Assembly: GCA_964405375.1 (NCBI GenBank)
Contig: CAYONQ010000045.1
Coordinates: 1-21,673, forward strand
DNA length: 21,673 bases
Direction: 5' to 3'
Origin: CAYONQ01 sp964405375
GTDB taxonomy: Bacteria > Planctomycetota > Phycisphaerae > Sedimentisphaerales > Anaerobacaceae
The stretch's first letter is position 1. Every line of letters starts with the position of its first letter. Made by a program: the position numbers and the translations under genes. Below, piece after piece: positions 1 to 7,824 of this stretch. The notes beneath the pieces were generated by a model, which was given only the letters and a program-made list of their open reading frames with translations, made no database searches and had not been told where the DNA came from.

Positions 1-569
1 TGTTTGCGGTGTCAGGAAGAAATCAGGAAATGCCTGTCGATATAGCTAACATCAAGAAACCTATTGTGGGATATTTTGGCGGAATGGCTGACCATAAACT
101 CGATGTAGAATTAATAAAAAAGCTGATAAAGTTATTGCCGAAGTTTTCATTTGTATTTGTTGGCGATGCTCCAAGAGTTTATCGCGATATTTTATCTCGT
201 TCGAACGTGTGGATGTTGGGGCAAAAACCATACGATAAAATTCCTTATTATGGAAAATGTTTTGATGTAGCGATTATTCCCTGGCGACAAAACCGTTGGA
301 CGGAGGCAGCAAATCCCATTAAACTTAAGGAGTATTTGGCATTGGGTAAACCTGTTGTATGCACGCCTGCATTCAGTGAGTTAAAGTCGTACCTTGATGT
401 TGTTTATGTAGCCAACACTCCCGAGGGTTTCGCACAGGCGATAGAAAAAGCTCTGACAGAAGATGATTCTGATAGAGTTGTCGCCCGACGAAGCAAGGTG
501 ATTGATGCTACCTGGGATTGTAAAGCTAAAATATTATTGAATGAACTTTCTCTTACCGGAAATAGCTAA
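1..569 (+). CDS. Glycosyltransferase family 4-like, C-terminal part (5' truncated by window)
   Basis: The C-terminal nucleotide-sugar binding half of a GT-B glycosyltransferase, probably adding a sugar to a lipid-linked exopolysaccharide intermediate at the cytoplasmic face of the membrane. The frame is open to the window edge, so the N-terminal acceptor domain lies outside; the GTG at 9 is only an internal codon. Visible motifs, counted from that GTG, are PIVGYFGG near residues 18-25, FVFVGDAP near 48-55 and NPIKLKEYLALGKPVV at 102-117. The last is the acidic donor-binding loop typical of GT4 enzymes; its Glu normally contacts the donor sugar. The next gene starts 11 bases downstream, consistent with one transcript. 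The donor and acceptor sugars cannot be read from the sequence. Confidence 0.85.
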   Translation, partial: FAVSGRNQEMPVDIANIKKPIVGYFGGMADHKLDVELIKKLIKLLPKFSFVFVGDAPRVYRDILSRSNVWMLGQKPYDKIPYYGKCFDVAIIPWRQNRWTEAANPIKLKEYLALGKPVVCTPAFSELKSYLDVVYVANTPEGFAQAIEKALTEDDSDRVVARRSKVIDATWDCKAKILLNELSLTGNS

Positions 570-580
570 GACAGGTGCCG

Positions 581-1060
581 ATGTTGCGTGGGATGAGTAA
601 GCAAAATAAATTGAAGATTTGCATAGCCTGCTCACCGGGTGGTCATATGGTGCAGGCTAAGCAGTTGGCGGTGGCTTATGAAAAATACGACCACTTTTAT
701 TTTACCTTTTCCGGTGGTCTCGCTGACGAAATGAAGAAAACCAGCCGCGTCCGAGCGATTCCCAACATTGTCAGGCATAATCCCTTGTCCTGGATTGTCG
801 GAGCGGTGCTCTCTGCACATGCTGTGCTTGTGGAAAGGCCCGATGTGGTGATCTCCACCGGGGCTGGGATAGTAGTGTTTTTTTGCGTTTTTGCGAAGTT
901 GCTTGGGGCGAAACTGATATTCATTGAGAGCATGGCCCGGGTCGAACGTCCCACTCTGACAGCTCGGATGCTTTATCCGTTTGCAGATTTATTCTTCGTG
1001 CAATGGCCTGGATTGCTTAGTTATTTTCCCAAGGCAAAATATTTCGGGAGGTTGTTTTGA
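581..1060 (+). CDS. PssD/Alg14-like glycosyltransferase membrane subunit
   Basis: A 159-residue protein resembling bacterial PssD and eukaryotic Alg14, the membrane-recruiting half of a two-protein glycosyltransferase. Seen: a Gly-rich N-terminal loop CSPGGHMVQA at residues 17-26, the segment PDVVISTGAG near 87-96, then a hydrophobic stretch and IFIES. In the family this half anchors the catalytic partner to the membrane and helps bind the lipid acceptor. The partner gene follows directly with a 4-base overlap. The start is uncertain: GTG 575, ATG 581 and ATG 593 are in frame. ATG 581 is preferred because an AGG lies five bases upstream. Confidence in the family is high; the sugar specificity is unknown. 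Confidence 0.85.
   Translation: MLRGMSKQNKLKICIACSPGGHMVQAKQLAVAYEKYDHFYFTFSGGLADEMKKTSRVRAIPNIVRHNPLSWIVGAVLSAHAVLVERPDVVISTGAGIVVFFCVFAKLLGAKLIFIESMARVERPTLTARMLYPFADLFFVQWPGLLSYFPKAKYFGRLF
1046..1051 (+). promoter_or_regulatory. Ribosome binding site deciding a TTG start
   Basis: GGGAGG lies five bases before TTG at 1057, inside the end of the upstream gene. It supports the unusual TTG start and translational coupling of the two subunits. Confidence 0.7.
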
Positions 1061-1566
1061 TTTTTCTTACAGTAGGTAATTGGCATAAAGGATATGATCG
1101 CCTTGTTAAAGCAGTGGATGATTTGAAAAAACAAGATGTTATTTTGGATGATATATTCGGACAAATTGGTTCAGGAAGCTATGAGCCCAAAAATTATGAA
1201 TACTGTGAGTATTGTTCTCCGGAACAATTTAGTGAGTATATGATGCGAGCAAAAGTTCTAATTTCGCATGCAGGTATGGGGACAATTGGACAGGCTATAA
1301 AAATGTCTAAACCAATTATTGTTGTGCCGCGAAAATCAAAGTTGGGTGAACATTATGATAACCACCAATTTGCTACAGCAGAGGCACTCGAATCTGAGCA
1401 TAAGGTTTTAGTTGCTCGCGAGATTTCTGAATTACCAGATATGCTCCAAAAAGCCAAGAACTTTGTACCTGCTAAAGGCCAAGGCAGCCAAGAAATCATC
1501 CAAGCTGTTGGAACATTCCTCGAGAGACTGCAAGCCCAAAAATGCAATAGGACCGGCAATGAATGA
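1057..1566 (+). CDS. PssE/Alg13-like glycosyltransferase catalytic subunit
   Basis: A 169-residue protein of the GT28 C-terminal (Alg13/PssE) type, expected to bind the sugar nucleotide and form an active enzyme with the PssD-like subunit encoded just upstream. Seen: the N-terminal LTVGN strand-loop followed by YDRLV at residues 13-17, SHAGMGT at 70-76 (the Gly-rich donor loop) and HYDNHQ at 99-104, both typical of the family. TTG at 1057 is used as start because of the strong GGGAGG site before it; it overlaps the upstream stop codon. The gene also overlaps the next one by 8 bases. It looks more AT-rich than the flanking genes, as often seen for exchangeable polysaccharide genes, but no composition was calculated. 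Confidence 0.87.
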   Translation: MIFLTVGNWHKGYDRLVKAVDDLKKQDVILDDIFGQIGSGSYEPKNYEYCEYCSPEQFSEYMMRAKVLISHAGMGTIGQAIKMSKPIIVVPRKSKLGEHYDNHQFATAEALESEHKVLVAREISELPDMLQKAKNFVPAKGQGSQEIIQAVGTFLERLQAQKCNRTGNE

Positions 1567-2338
1567 CGTTACACTTTCTATTGTTAGTTATTGTCAAAAG
1601 GATCTTCTTGACCGCTGCCTTGCCCGGATAGACAGTCTCAATCTACCGGCCGCGTGGCGAACCATTCTTGTGGATAATAACTCGTCGGATGGTTCTGCAG
1701 ATATGGTGGCCATGAACTATCCATGGGTGGAACTTGTGCGGCTCGGAAATAACGTTGGCTTTGCCGGTGGCCACAACATAGCTTATGCGCAAGTGGACAG
1801 CCCTGTATTCATTGCCTTGAATCCTGATGTTATTGTTCTGCCCGGCAGTTTAGAGACACTTGTTGGAATGTTTGAGAGGTTTCCGAAAGCTGCTGTTGTA
1901 GGCCCCTGTCTGTTGAACCCTGATGGGTCCCGTCAATTCTCCGCAAGGCGTTTTTATACATGGCGCACGGTGGCCTGCAGACGACTTCCAATACCTGGAA
2001 GAAAGAAGGCGAATGGTTACCATCTTATGAAGGACCGTCGACTTGACGAGCCGGTTCGAGTTGACTGGATATTGGGCGCGGCAATGGCTGTTCGAAAGTC
2101 GGCATTTAATGGAAAAGAGCTTTTTGACACACGTTACAACCTTTATTTTGAAGATGTTGACCTTTGCTACTTTGCCCAAAAAAGGGGGTGGGATGTTCTG
2201 TATTGTCCACAGAGTGAAATGATTCACGATCATCAAAGAGTCAGTGCCCATGGAGTTTTTAATATGGCAAAATGGATTCATTTTATGAGTTGGTACAAAT
2301 TTTATTTAAAAACCAAAGGATGGTTTGAACCTAAGTGA
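1559..2338 (+). CDS. GT2 glycosyltransferase, rhamnosyltransferase-like (WbbL type)
   Basis: A 259-residue GT-A fold inverting glycosyltransferase of the COG1216/WbbL type, many of which add rhamnose to a lipid-linked glycan in the cytoplasm. Seen from the start at 1559: VDNNSSDGS at residues 38-46, NNVGFAGGHN at 64-73, NPDV at 88-91 (equivalent to the metal-binding DxD region, here NPD as is common in this subgroup) and YFEDVDLC at 196-203, which holds the ED motif containing the likely catalytic base. The frame is open further upstream, but ATG 1559 has an AGGA six bases before it and places residue 1 where family members begin; it overlaps the preceding gene by 8 bases. No membrane segment is obvious. 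The donor sugar is not determinable. Confidence 0.9.
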   Translation: MNDVTLSIVSYCQKDLLDRCLARIDSLNLPAAWRTILVDNNSSDGSADMVAMNYPWVELVRLGNNVGFAGGHNIAYAQVDSPVFIALNPDVIVLPGSLETLVGMFERFPKAAVVGPCLLNPDGSRQFSARRFYTWRTVACRRLPIPGRKKANGYHLMKDRRLDEPVRVDWILGAAMAVRKSAFNGKELFDTRYNLYFEDVDLCYFAQKRGWDVLYCPQSEMIHDHQRVSAHGVFNMAKWIHFMSWYKFYLKTKGWFEPK

Positions 2339-2784
2339 AGTGCTAACGACAAAGCGTGCTAAGGTACTGTTACAAAGTTTTTAGACAATGAGAACGCCAA
2401 TTTGGGCATAAACTATCCTCTGGGACCAATATTGAGCCTATGATTGTCTAAAAACTTACTCAAGGTAGCTTAGCGTTGTAACTTTTAAATGGAAAAATAG
2501 TCTACGATAAGAAGTCTACGGTTAACTGGCTCAGAATCATCCCAAGTAACATAACAAGCTTGTAAAGGACTATCACTTTGCTCCGTTGCGAAGAAGTTTG
2601 AAAAGCTGCAACGCACTCTGGTGGCCTACAGGCGCAAACATTTACTTAGCAAGACAAAAAAGCCAGAACTCTACGGGGTGCGTAACAGAACAGCTGCATT
2701 TTCCGAAGTAAGTAGATCAAGAAAGCAAATACATCATATTATCTTGTGATTACGAAGGTGTTCAACATCCACAAAAGGAATGAA
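2339..2784. other. 446-base noncoding gap inside the glycan cluster
   Basis: No credible gene was found. The left part holds a long inverted repeat (listed separately). From 2555 to 2749 one plus-strand frame is open for 64 codons but has no ATG and no ribosome binding site, so it may be a gene remnant or chance. The gap breaks an otherwise tightly packed cluster and could mark a past insertion or deletion. Confidence 0.6.
2369..2482. repeat. Long imperfect inverted repeat
   Basis: A perfect 15-base arm at 2375-2389 (AAGTTTTTAGACAAT) is matched in reverse complement at 2443-2457, with a 53-base centre. Next to it, GTTACAA at 2369-2375 matches TTGTAAC at 2476-2482. The left arm is therefore continuous over about 21 bases, while the right arm is split by roughly 19 bases. 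It may be a decayed miniature element or a structured RNA. No transposase is present and no target duplication was identified. Confidence 0.6.
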
Positions 2785-3387
2785 ATGGTTACGTTGCGAT
2801 CAATTTTGGGTTTAATGCGAGATTTGGTTAAAACACTGTATTTGTATAGTCTGCAAATCAGAACCAGGCTGTTTTACATTGAAAGAGAATGGCCGAGTTC
2901 AATTAGTTACTCTGCTGTGCTGGATGTAATTCCGCGAAGGAGCAATCAAAAACTCAACAAGCTGCTGATGAGAAGAAAATCTAATATTGAAAAATGGTGT
3001 GTCGTTAACACCTGGCACGGAAGTGTTATCCTTGGGGAGAATTCTGGTATTGGAATCGGCAGTATTGTCTTAGGTCCAGTAACAATAGGTGATAATTGTA
3101 GTATTTCGCAGAACTGCTTCATTAGCGGCCAGTCTCATCGCTATGACAACATTTCAAAAAACCTTAGCGAACAAGGGCTTGATGTCAAGGAGGTAGTGAT
3201 CGAGGAACATGTCTGGGTTGGGTCTAATTGTGTGATACTACGTGGCGTAAGAATCGGAAAGAATTCCGTTATAGGTGCCGGTTCCGTAGTCGCTAAAGAT
3301 ATTCCTCCTTTTAGCGTTGCAGTGGGCAATCCGGCGAGAACCATAAAACGATATAACTTTGAAAGAGGCCAATGGCAGCAAGTGTGA
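2785..3387 (+). CDS. Hexapeptide-repeat acyltransferase (WbbJ/maltose acetyltransferase-like)
   Basis: A 200-residue left-handed beta-helix acyltransferase, likely transferring an acetyl group from acetyl-CoA onto a glycan sugar. Residues 85-175 show the hexapeptide pattern (ILGENSGIGIGS, VTIGDN, VWVGSN, VRIGKNSVIGAGSVV). His118 in the SGQSHRYDN loop sits where the catalytic histidine is expected, and GNPA at 181-184 is the usual C-terminal signature. The frame begins at GTG 2746, but ATG 2785 is preceded by AAAGGA at good distance and is the better start. The 84-residue N-terminal part, rich in basic and hydrophobic residues, is longer than in simple acetyltransferases. Its place between glycosyltransferases and the exosortase points to glycan decoration. 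A serine O-acetyltransferase role is less likely. Confidence 0.85.
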   Translation: MVTLRSILGLMRDLVKTLYLYSLQIRTRLFYIEREWPSSISYSAVLDVIPRRSNQKLNKLLMRRKSNIEKWCVVNTWHGSVILGENSGIGIGSIVLGPVTIGDNCSISQNCFISGQSHRYDNISKNLSEQGLDVKEVVIEEHVWVGSNCVILRGVRIGKNSVIGAGSVVAKDIPPFSVAVGNPARTIKRYNFERGQWQQV

Positions 3388-3431
3388 ACTTGCCTATGTG
3401 GCAGTCATAACCACTGACCTCGTAGGAATAC

Positions 3432-5411
3432 GTGAATAACAGAAGGCATATCAAAGCTATAATACTCACCGGAAGTCGCGATTTTGGGCGATGTCCAGTG
3501 GCGTCACGCTTACCTACAGCGTTATGGCCATTAGCGGGGAAACCTGCAATAGAACATTTGATGGTTCATTTAGTTAAACAAGGAATAAGCAGGGCTGTGA
3601 TTTGTTCCAACGGTGAGGGCGCATTACTGGCAGAATCGATTCACGCTGATAATCATCTGAAGTTGAAGTTTTTGGACGAACTTCTGTCGGTCGGTACTGC
3701 AGGGGCCATACGTGATGCTGCTGGTGATGAAAAAGACGCATTACTTGTGATATTGCCTGCTGGTATAGTATGTCCCCCCAAGATTGACCCATTGATAAGC
3801 GCTCATCGTGATGGTCAATCTGATTTGACCGTAATGTTTAATCCGACTGGCGGAAATGACAGAAGCTTAGGTGAGCCGGCTGGCATCTATGTTTGCAACC
3901 CTTCTATTCTGGAGCATATACCCCAAGACGGTTATTTTGACATCAAAGAAGGATTAATTCCGGCATTGATTCGAGCTGACAAAACCGTCCGTGCGGCGGC
4001 ACTGCCATATCACGTTGGAAATTTTCGAAGTCGGCAGGAATACCTCGATGCCGTCAGCGATTACCTTGAGAATGCTGTGAATATAGATGGACACCTAAAG
4101 CCCTACAGACGTAATGATTCCCACGTCCTTTGGAAGACAGCCAGTGTAAGTATAGAGCAAGGTGCACGGATTTATGGCCCTGTTGTTGTTATGGATGATG
4201 CTTCTATCTGTAAAGGTGCGGTTATCTTCGGCCCAACCATACTCGGACGCAATGTCAGTATTAGCAAAGATAGTGTTGTGGTCAACAGCATCCTTTGGGA
4301 TAACGCTCAGGTAGGTAGCAGCTGCCAGGTGCAACGATGTGTTGTCGATTATAACGCCGTCGTACGAAGCAACAGCATTGTAGAAGAAAAAACTATAGCA
4401 TTTAAGCCCGAAAGAATGCTGGAAAGTTCAGTTGCAGGAGTATTGAAAGTTGTGAAGAACGATTCAAGTAAACTTCAGCAGATACTGCGACCGCAGCTTG
4501 ATAAGGTAATTAGAAAATTGCCGGATTGGATACAGCCGCAGAAAACAAAGATAGTTCCTTGGCTTGGAGTCAGTGTCGCGTTCATTGCTTTTCTCTGGTC
4601 GTACTGGCCGGGGCTTGTGGACCTCTGGAATATATGGCAAAGAAGCGACGAATATTCATCTGGGCTTTTGGTTCCTTTTCTGGCTGTTTATATCTTATGG
4701 TCAAGGCGACACAAAATTGCCCAAGCGCCCATAAGGCCTTGTCTCTGGGGTATACTTGCCTTTGTAGGGGCGCAAGCAGTTAGACTCTTCGGGCTGTTCT
4801 TTATGTACGGCTCAGCAGAGAGATTGTCCATCACCCTTAGTATTGCGGCGTTGGTGTTAGTTTTGTTTGGCTGGCAGCTTTTCCGGAAAGTATCTACGGT
4901 ATTATTGTTCCTATGTTTAATGCTGCCTTGGCCAAATCGGGTTCAGGCCGCTGTGGCACTGCCTCTGCAGCGGTGGGCCACCTCGTCAGCAGTATTTTGT
5001 CTCGAGACGATGGGTTATGAAGTCATCCAGGAAGGTAATATTATCCACATCGGCCAGTCCTCCGTTGCAGTGGCTGAGGCCTGTAATGGCTTGAGAATGG
5101 TTATGGCCTTTTTTGTGGTTAGCGGCCTGGTTGTGTTGTTGGCCAAGCGGAAGTGGTGGGAAAAATTGATAGTTCTTGCCTCAAGCCTGCCCATCGCTTT
5201 GTTTTGTAACACCATCCGATTAGCAATCACAGCACTGGTTTTTACAGTACTCAGCGGCGAGTATTGGGAGAAAGTATTTCACGACTTTGGCGGCTATGCC
5301 ATGATGCCTTTGGCACTTGCGGCGGTGGTTGCCGAGTTCTGGCTTTTAGCAAAACTTACTACGCCTCCGGCAAAAGAACAACCAGAGGTGATTATACGAC
5401 AAGAACGGTGA
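3432..5411 (+). CDS. Exosortase fused to N-terminal degenerate nucleotidyltransferase and left-handed beta-helix
   Basis: A 659-residue fusion. Residues 8-225 have the layout of a sugar-1-phosphate nucleotidyltransferase (KAIIL strand, LAGKPAIEH, LPAGI, a final GNFRSRQEYLDAVSDYL helix). However, the nucleotide-binding GGxGTRL is replaced by GSRDFGR (14-20), the PK lysine is Thr29 and the metal-binding GD is missing, so catalysis is doubtful. Residues 237-320 are hexapeptide left-handed beta-helix. Residues 377-650 are a multi-helix exosortase with the full Cys-Arg-His set: Cys551 in AEACNGLR, Arg596 in CNTIRL and His617 in FHDFGGY. Exosortases cleave and sort PEP-CTERM-like proteins at the inner membrane; candidate substrates are encoded at 15429-16850. 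No EpsI domain is attached. GTG 3432 is chosen because TAGGA lies just upstream. The fusion of these domains is the unusual feature. Confidence 0.9.
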   Translation: MNNRRHIKAIILTGSRDFGRCPVASRLPTALWPLAGKPAIEHLMVHLVKQGISRAVICSNGEGALLAESIHADNHLKLKFLDELLSVGTAGAIRDAAGDEKDALLVILPAGIVCPPKIDPLISAHRDGQSDLTVMFNPTGGNDRSLGEPAGIYVCNPSILEHIPQDGYFDIKEGLIPALIRADKTVRAAALPYHVGNFRSRQEYLDAVSDYLENAVNIDGHLKPYRRNDSHVLWKTASVSIEQGARIYGPVVVMDDASICKGAVIFGPTILGRNVSISKDSVVVNSILWDNAQVGSSCQVQRCVVDYNAVVRSNSIVEEKTIAFKPERMLESSVAGVLKVVKNDSSKLQQILRPQLDKVIRKLPDWIQPQKTKIVPWLGVSVAFIAFLWSYWPGLVDLWNIWQRSDEYSSGLLVPFLAVYILWSRRHKIAQAPIRPCLWGILAFVGAQAVRLFGLFFMYGSAERLSITLSIAALVLVLFGWQLFRKVSTVLLFLCLMLPWPNRVQAAVALPLQRWATSSAVFCLETMGYEVIQEGNIIHIGQSSVAVAEACNGLRMVMAFFVVSGLVVLLAKRKWWEKLIVLASSLPIALFCNTIRLAITALVFTVLSGEYWEKVFHDFGGYAMMPLALAAVVAEFWLLAKLTTPPAKEQPEVIIRQER

Positions 5412-5442
5412 TTAACATTACAAATCACAACTGAAGGAGAAT

Positions 5443-7755
5443 ATGGAAATGAGTGATTTAGAAAAATATCATAATCAGGTGATTGAACAAAGGGATGTTC
5501 ACTTCGAGACACCACCCGAATCCGGCAGTGAAACTATGCCCAATTTAGTTGCTGCTGTACTGCGCCGCTGGAGTATTGTATTGCTGACATTCCTAACATT
5601 ATGCTTCGTCGGAATCCCCGCAATATGGCTTCTGATTGAACCCCTGTACAGCGTAACCGGCGCAATAAGAGTTGCACCTATCATACCAAACATCCTGACC
5701 GGCGAAGCAGACAAAGGTGAAATATCAAACTACCAAAGCTTTATGAACACTCAGGCAGAAATGATTATCAGCAACCATGTTATACAAAGAGTAGCAGACG
5801 ACTTAGCAGACAAAAAACTGGCTTTCTTTGAAAATGAAGCTACCAACTTTGCCTCGAAATTGAAACAAGGCCTGAAGAACATTGGGGCAAAACCTGAGCC
5901 GGTAAGCGTATTGAAACAAGCAATATTCGACAAAACTATTACAACCACACCTGCTCGCAACAGTGAGTTAATAAAGGTAACTATGAACAGCACTAAGCCG
6001 GAAGAAGCTGAACAAATAGTAAATGCTTTCATCAGAAACTATATGGCGATAGAGGTTTCCAGTTCTGCCCAGGGCCAGGACCAAAAGCTGAATGTTCTGG
6101 AAAACGAACGCAAGGTAATGGCGGAAAAATTACAGAGACAGCGCGAAACAATTCGCCAGTTGGCGCAGGAGTATGGAACCGCCGACATGGGCGGCTGGTA
6201 CGATATGAGGTTGCAACGCGTCGCCAGTCTACTGGCTGAGCTTACTAAAATAGAGGCACGTAGAATCTACCTTGAAGCCCGGGTGCAATTACTTCAGCAA
6301 ACGAAACAGCAGCCCATCGCTATGGAGGAGTTGCTGAAGATACGCCAGCAGTATATAAACGATGACCCAATGGTAAATGTGCTCACAACAAATATCGCTC
6401 AACTGGACCAGGCGCTTATCGCCGCCAAGCAGGCATTAGCCCCTACAAATCCCGAACTAACACATAAGGCCGAACTATTAAAAGCATTGAAAGAGCGTCT
6501 TGAGCAACGCAGAGAAGAGGCAAGCAAAACCTTCGATGATTTGATGTCCAAAGAAATGGCCAATGCCGGCAAAAAAGACCTGATTAACACACGAAGCGAG
6601 TTAGAGCAGACTGTAGCATACGAGAGACGCCTTCGAGAGGTACTGGCTGAAGAGGATGCTGAAACCATCGGACTTGGTCGTAAGCACCTTACCATTCAGG
6701 ACTTACAGGGCCAACTGGACCTGACCAAAGAAATGTACGATACGGTCCGCCGCCGTATTCAAGAACTGGAGATGGAACGAAAGCGGCCTGCAAGGATTTC
6801 TGTCGCCTACAATGCCGACATCTCTTATATCCGGGACAAGCGCGTCAAATACACTGCAGCCCTCGTGTTTGCAGCTATGGCCTTGGGAATGCTGCTGGCT
6901 TTTTTAAGGGACAAAGCAGATATGAGCGTACGCACACCCGAGGATGTGGTTAAACGCATCGGTGTCAGAATAATCGGAACTACCACCAGCCCGCATACAA
7001 TCGAAGAGTCCCTTTTTCCAAAACAAATAGCTGAGGATTATCAAACCATTCGTGCCAACTTGGGATTACTTGACGGCGGAGGAATGCCCGAAAAGCTGAT
7101 TATTACCAGCCCGGGAATGCAGGAAGGCAAAACTACTTTTGCCATTAATTTGGCGACAAGTATATCCAAGTCGGGCAAGAAGGTACTTCTAATAGACGGT
7201 GACCTGAGAAAACCTGATATTGCGCGGTTGTTGAATCTTCCCAAGGGCTCAAGGGGTCTGCAAGACGTGCTTTTCGGAAGAAAATTTGACCAGGCTATTT
7301 ATTCTACGCCTTCAACCGGCCTGGATGTACTGGCGGTAGATTCTCACAACACAACTGATGCCTACGAACTATTGGCTCTGCCTACCACAGCTGAGCGAAT
7401 AAATAGAATCAGCCAAAGGTATGACCATACTATTATCGATACTCCACCGGTACTGGCCTTTCCCGACGCTCTGCTATGGGCCAAGATTGCAGGTGCGGTC
7501 ATACTGGTTAGCTTTGCGGGCCAAACCACCTCTCCCGACCTCAAGCAGGCAAAGGAAAAGCTCGCCCAAATAAACGTCACTGTGCTGGGCACCGTCCTGA
7601 GTAACGTTCGGGCCGGTCACGGTTACTACCGCTACGGGTACAATTATTATTCACAACACGGCCAACAAAGACGAAAATCTGAACAAGCCGACACAAAACT
7701 ACTATTACCTATGCAGAACAGCGAGGATGATATCAATGACGATGCTGACCCATAA
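5443..7755 (+). CDS. Wzc-like polysaccharide co-polymerase / bacterial tyrosine kinase
   Basis: A 770-residue inner-membrane protein that in the family sets exopolysaccharide chain length and drives export through cycles of tyrosine autophosphorylation. Domains: first membrane helix at 43-65, Wzz-type periplasmic region with long coiled coil at about 66-465, second membrane helix at about 470-488, then a cytoplasmic BY-kinase domain. The kinase shows Walker A PGMQEGKTT with Lys563, Walker A' LLIDGDLRKPD with Asp585 and Asp587, and Walker B IIDTPP with Asp666. A tyrosine cluster at 728-736 (YYRYGYNYY) is the expected phosphorylation tail. The kinase is fused in one chain, as in Gram-negative Wzc. 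ATG 5443 follows AAGGAG. A matching Wza-type exporter is encoded on the other strand at 20081-20818; no phosphatase gene lies nearby. Confidence 0.93.
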   Translation: MEMSDLEKYHNQVIEQRDVHFETPPESGSETMPNLVAAVLRRWSIVLLTFLTLCFVGIPAIWLLIEPLYSVTGAIRVAPIIPNILTGEADKGEISNYQSFMNTQAEMIISNHVIQRVADDLADKKLAFFENEATNFASKLKQGLKNIGAKPEPVSVLKQAIFDKTITTTPARNSELIKVTMNSTKPEEAEQIVNAFIRNYMAIEVSSSAQGQDQKLNVLENERKVMAEKLQRQRETIRQLAQEYGTADMGGWYDMRLQRVASLLAELTKIEARRIYLEARVQLLQQTKQQPIAMEELLKIRQQYINDDPMVNVLTTNIAQLDQALIAAKQALAPTNPELTHKAELLKALKERLEQRREEASKTFDDLMSKEMANAGKKDLINTRSELEQTVAYERRLREVLAEEDAETIGLGRKHLTIQDLQGQLDLTKEMYDTVRRRIQELEMERKRPARISVAYNADISYIRDKRVKYTAALVFAAMALGMLLAFLRDKADMSVRTPEDVVKRIGVRIIGTTTSPHTIEESLFPKQIAEDYQTIRANLGLLDGGGMPEKLIITSPGMQEGKTTFAINLATSISKSGKKVLLIDGDLRKPDIARLLNLPKGSRGLQDVLFGRKFDQAIYSTPSTGLDVLAVDSHNTTDAYELLALPTTAERINRISQRYDHTIIDTPPVLAFPDALLWAKIAGAVILVSFAGQTTSPDLKQAKEKLAQINVTVLGTVLSNVRAGHGYYRYGYNYYSQHGQQRRKSEQADTKLLLPMQNSEDDINDDADP

Positions 7756-7824
7756 TGGAAATTAACCTGCCTAAGGCCGCCGACAAAGCGTAATACCAGT
7801 TCTTAATTTGTTTATGAAACTAAT

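Noticed and set aside
2369..2482. Intact insertion sequence
   Set aside because: No transposase frame lies between or near the arms, and no target-site duplication was found.
2555..2749. 64-codon open frame in the gap before the acetyltransferase
   Set aside because: No ATG, no ribosome binding site and no recognisable protein motif; kept only as a possible remnant.
5443..7755. ParA/MinD-type ATPase instead of a tyrosine kinase
   Set aside because: The Wzz region, two membrane helices, LLIDGDLRKPD motif and C-terminal tyrosine cluster fit a BY-kinase.
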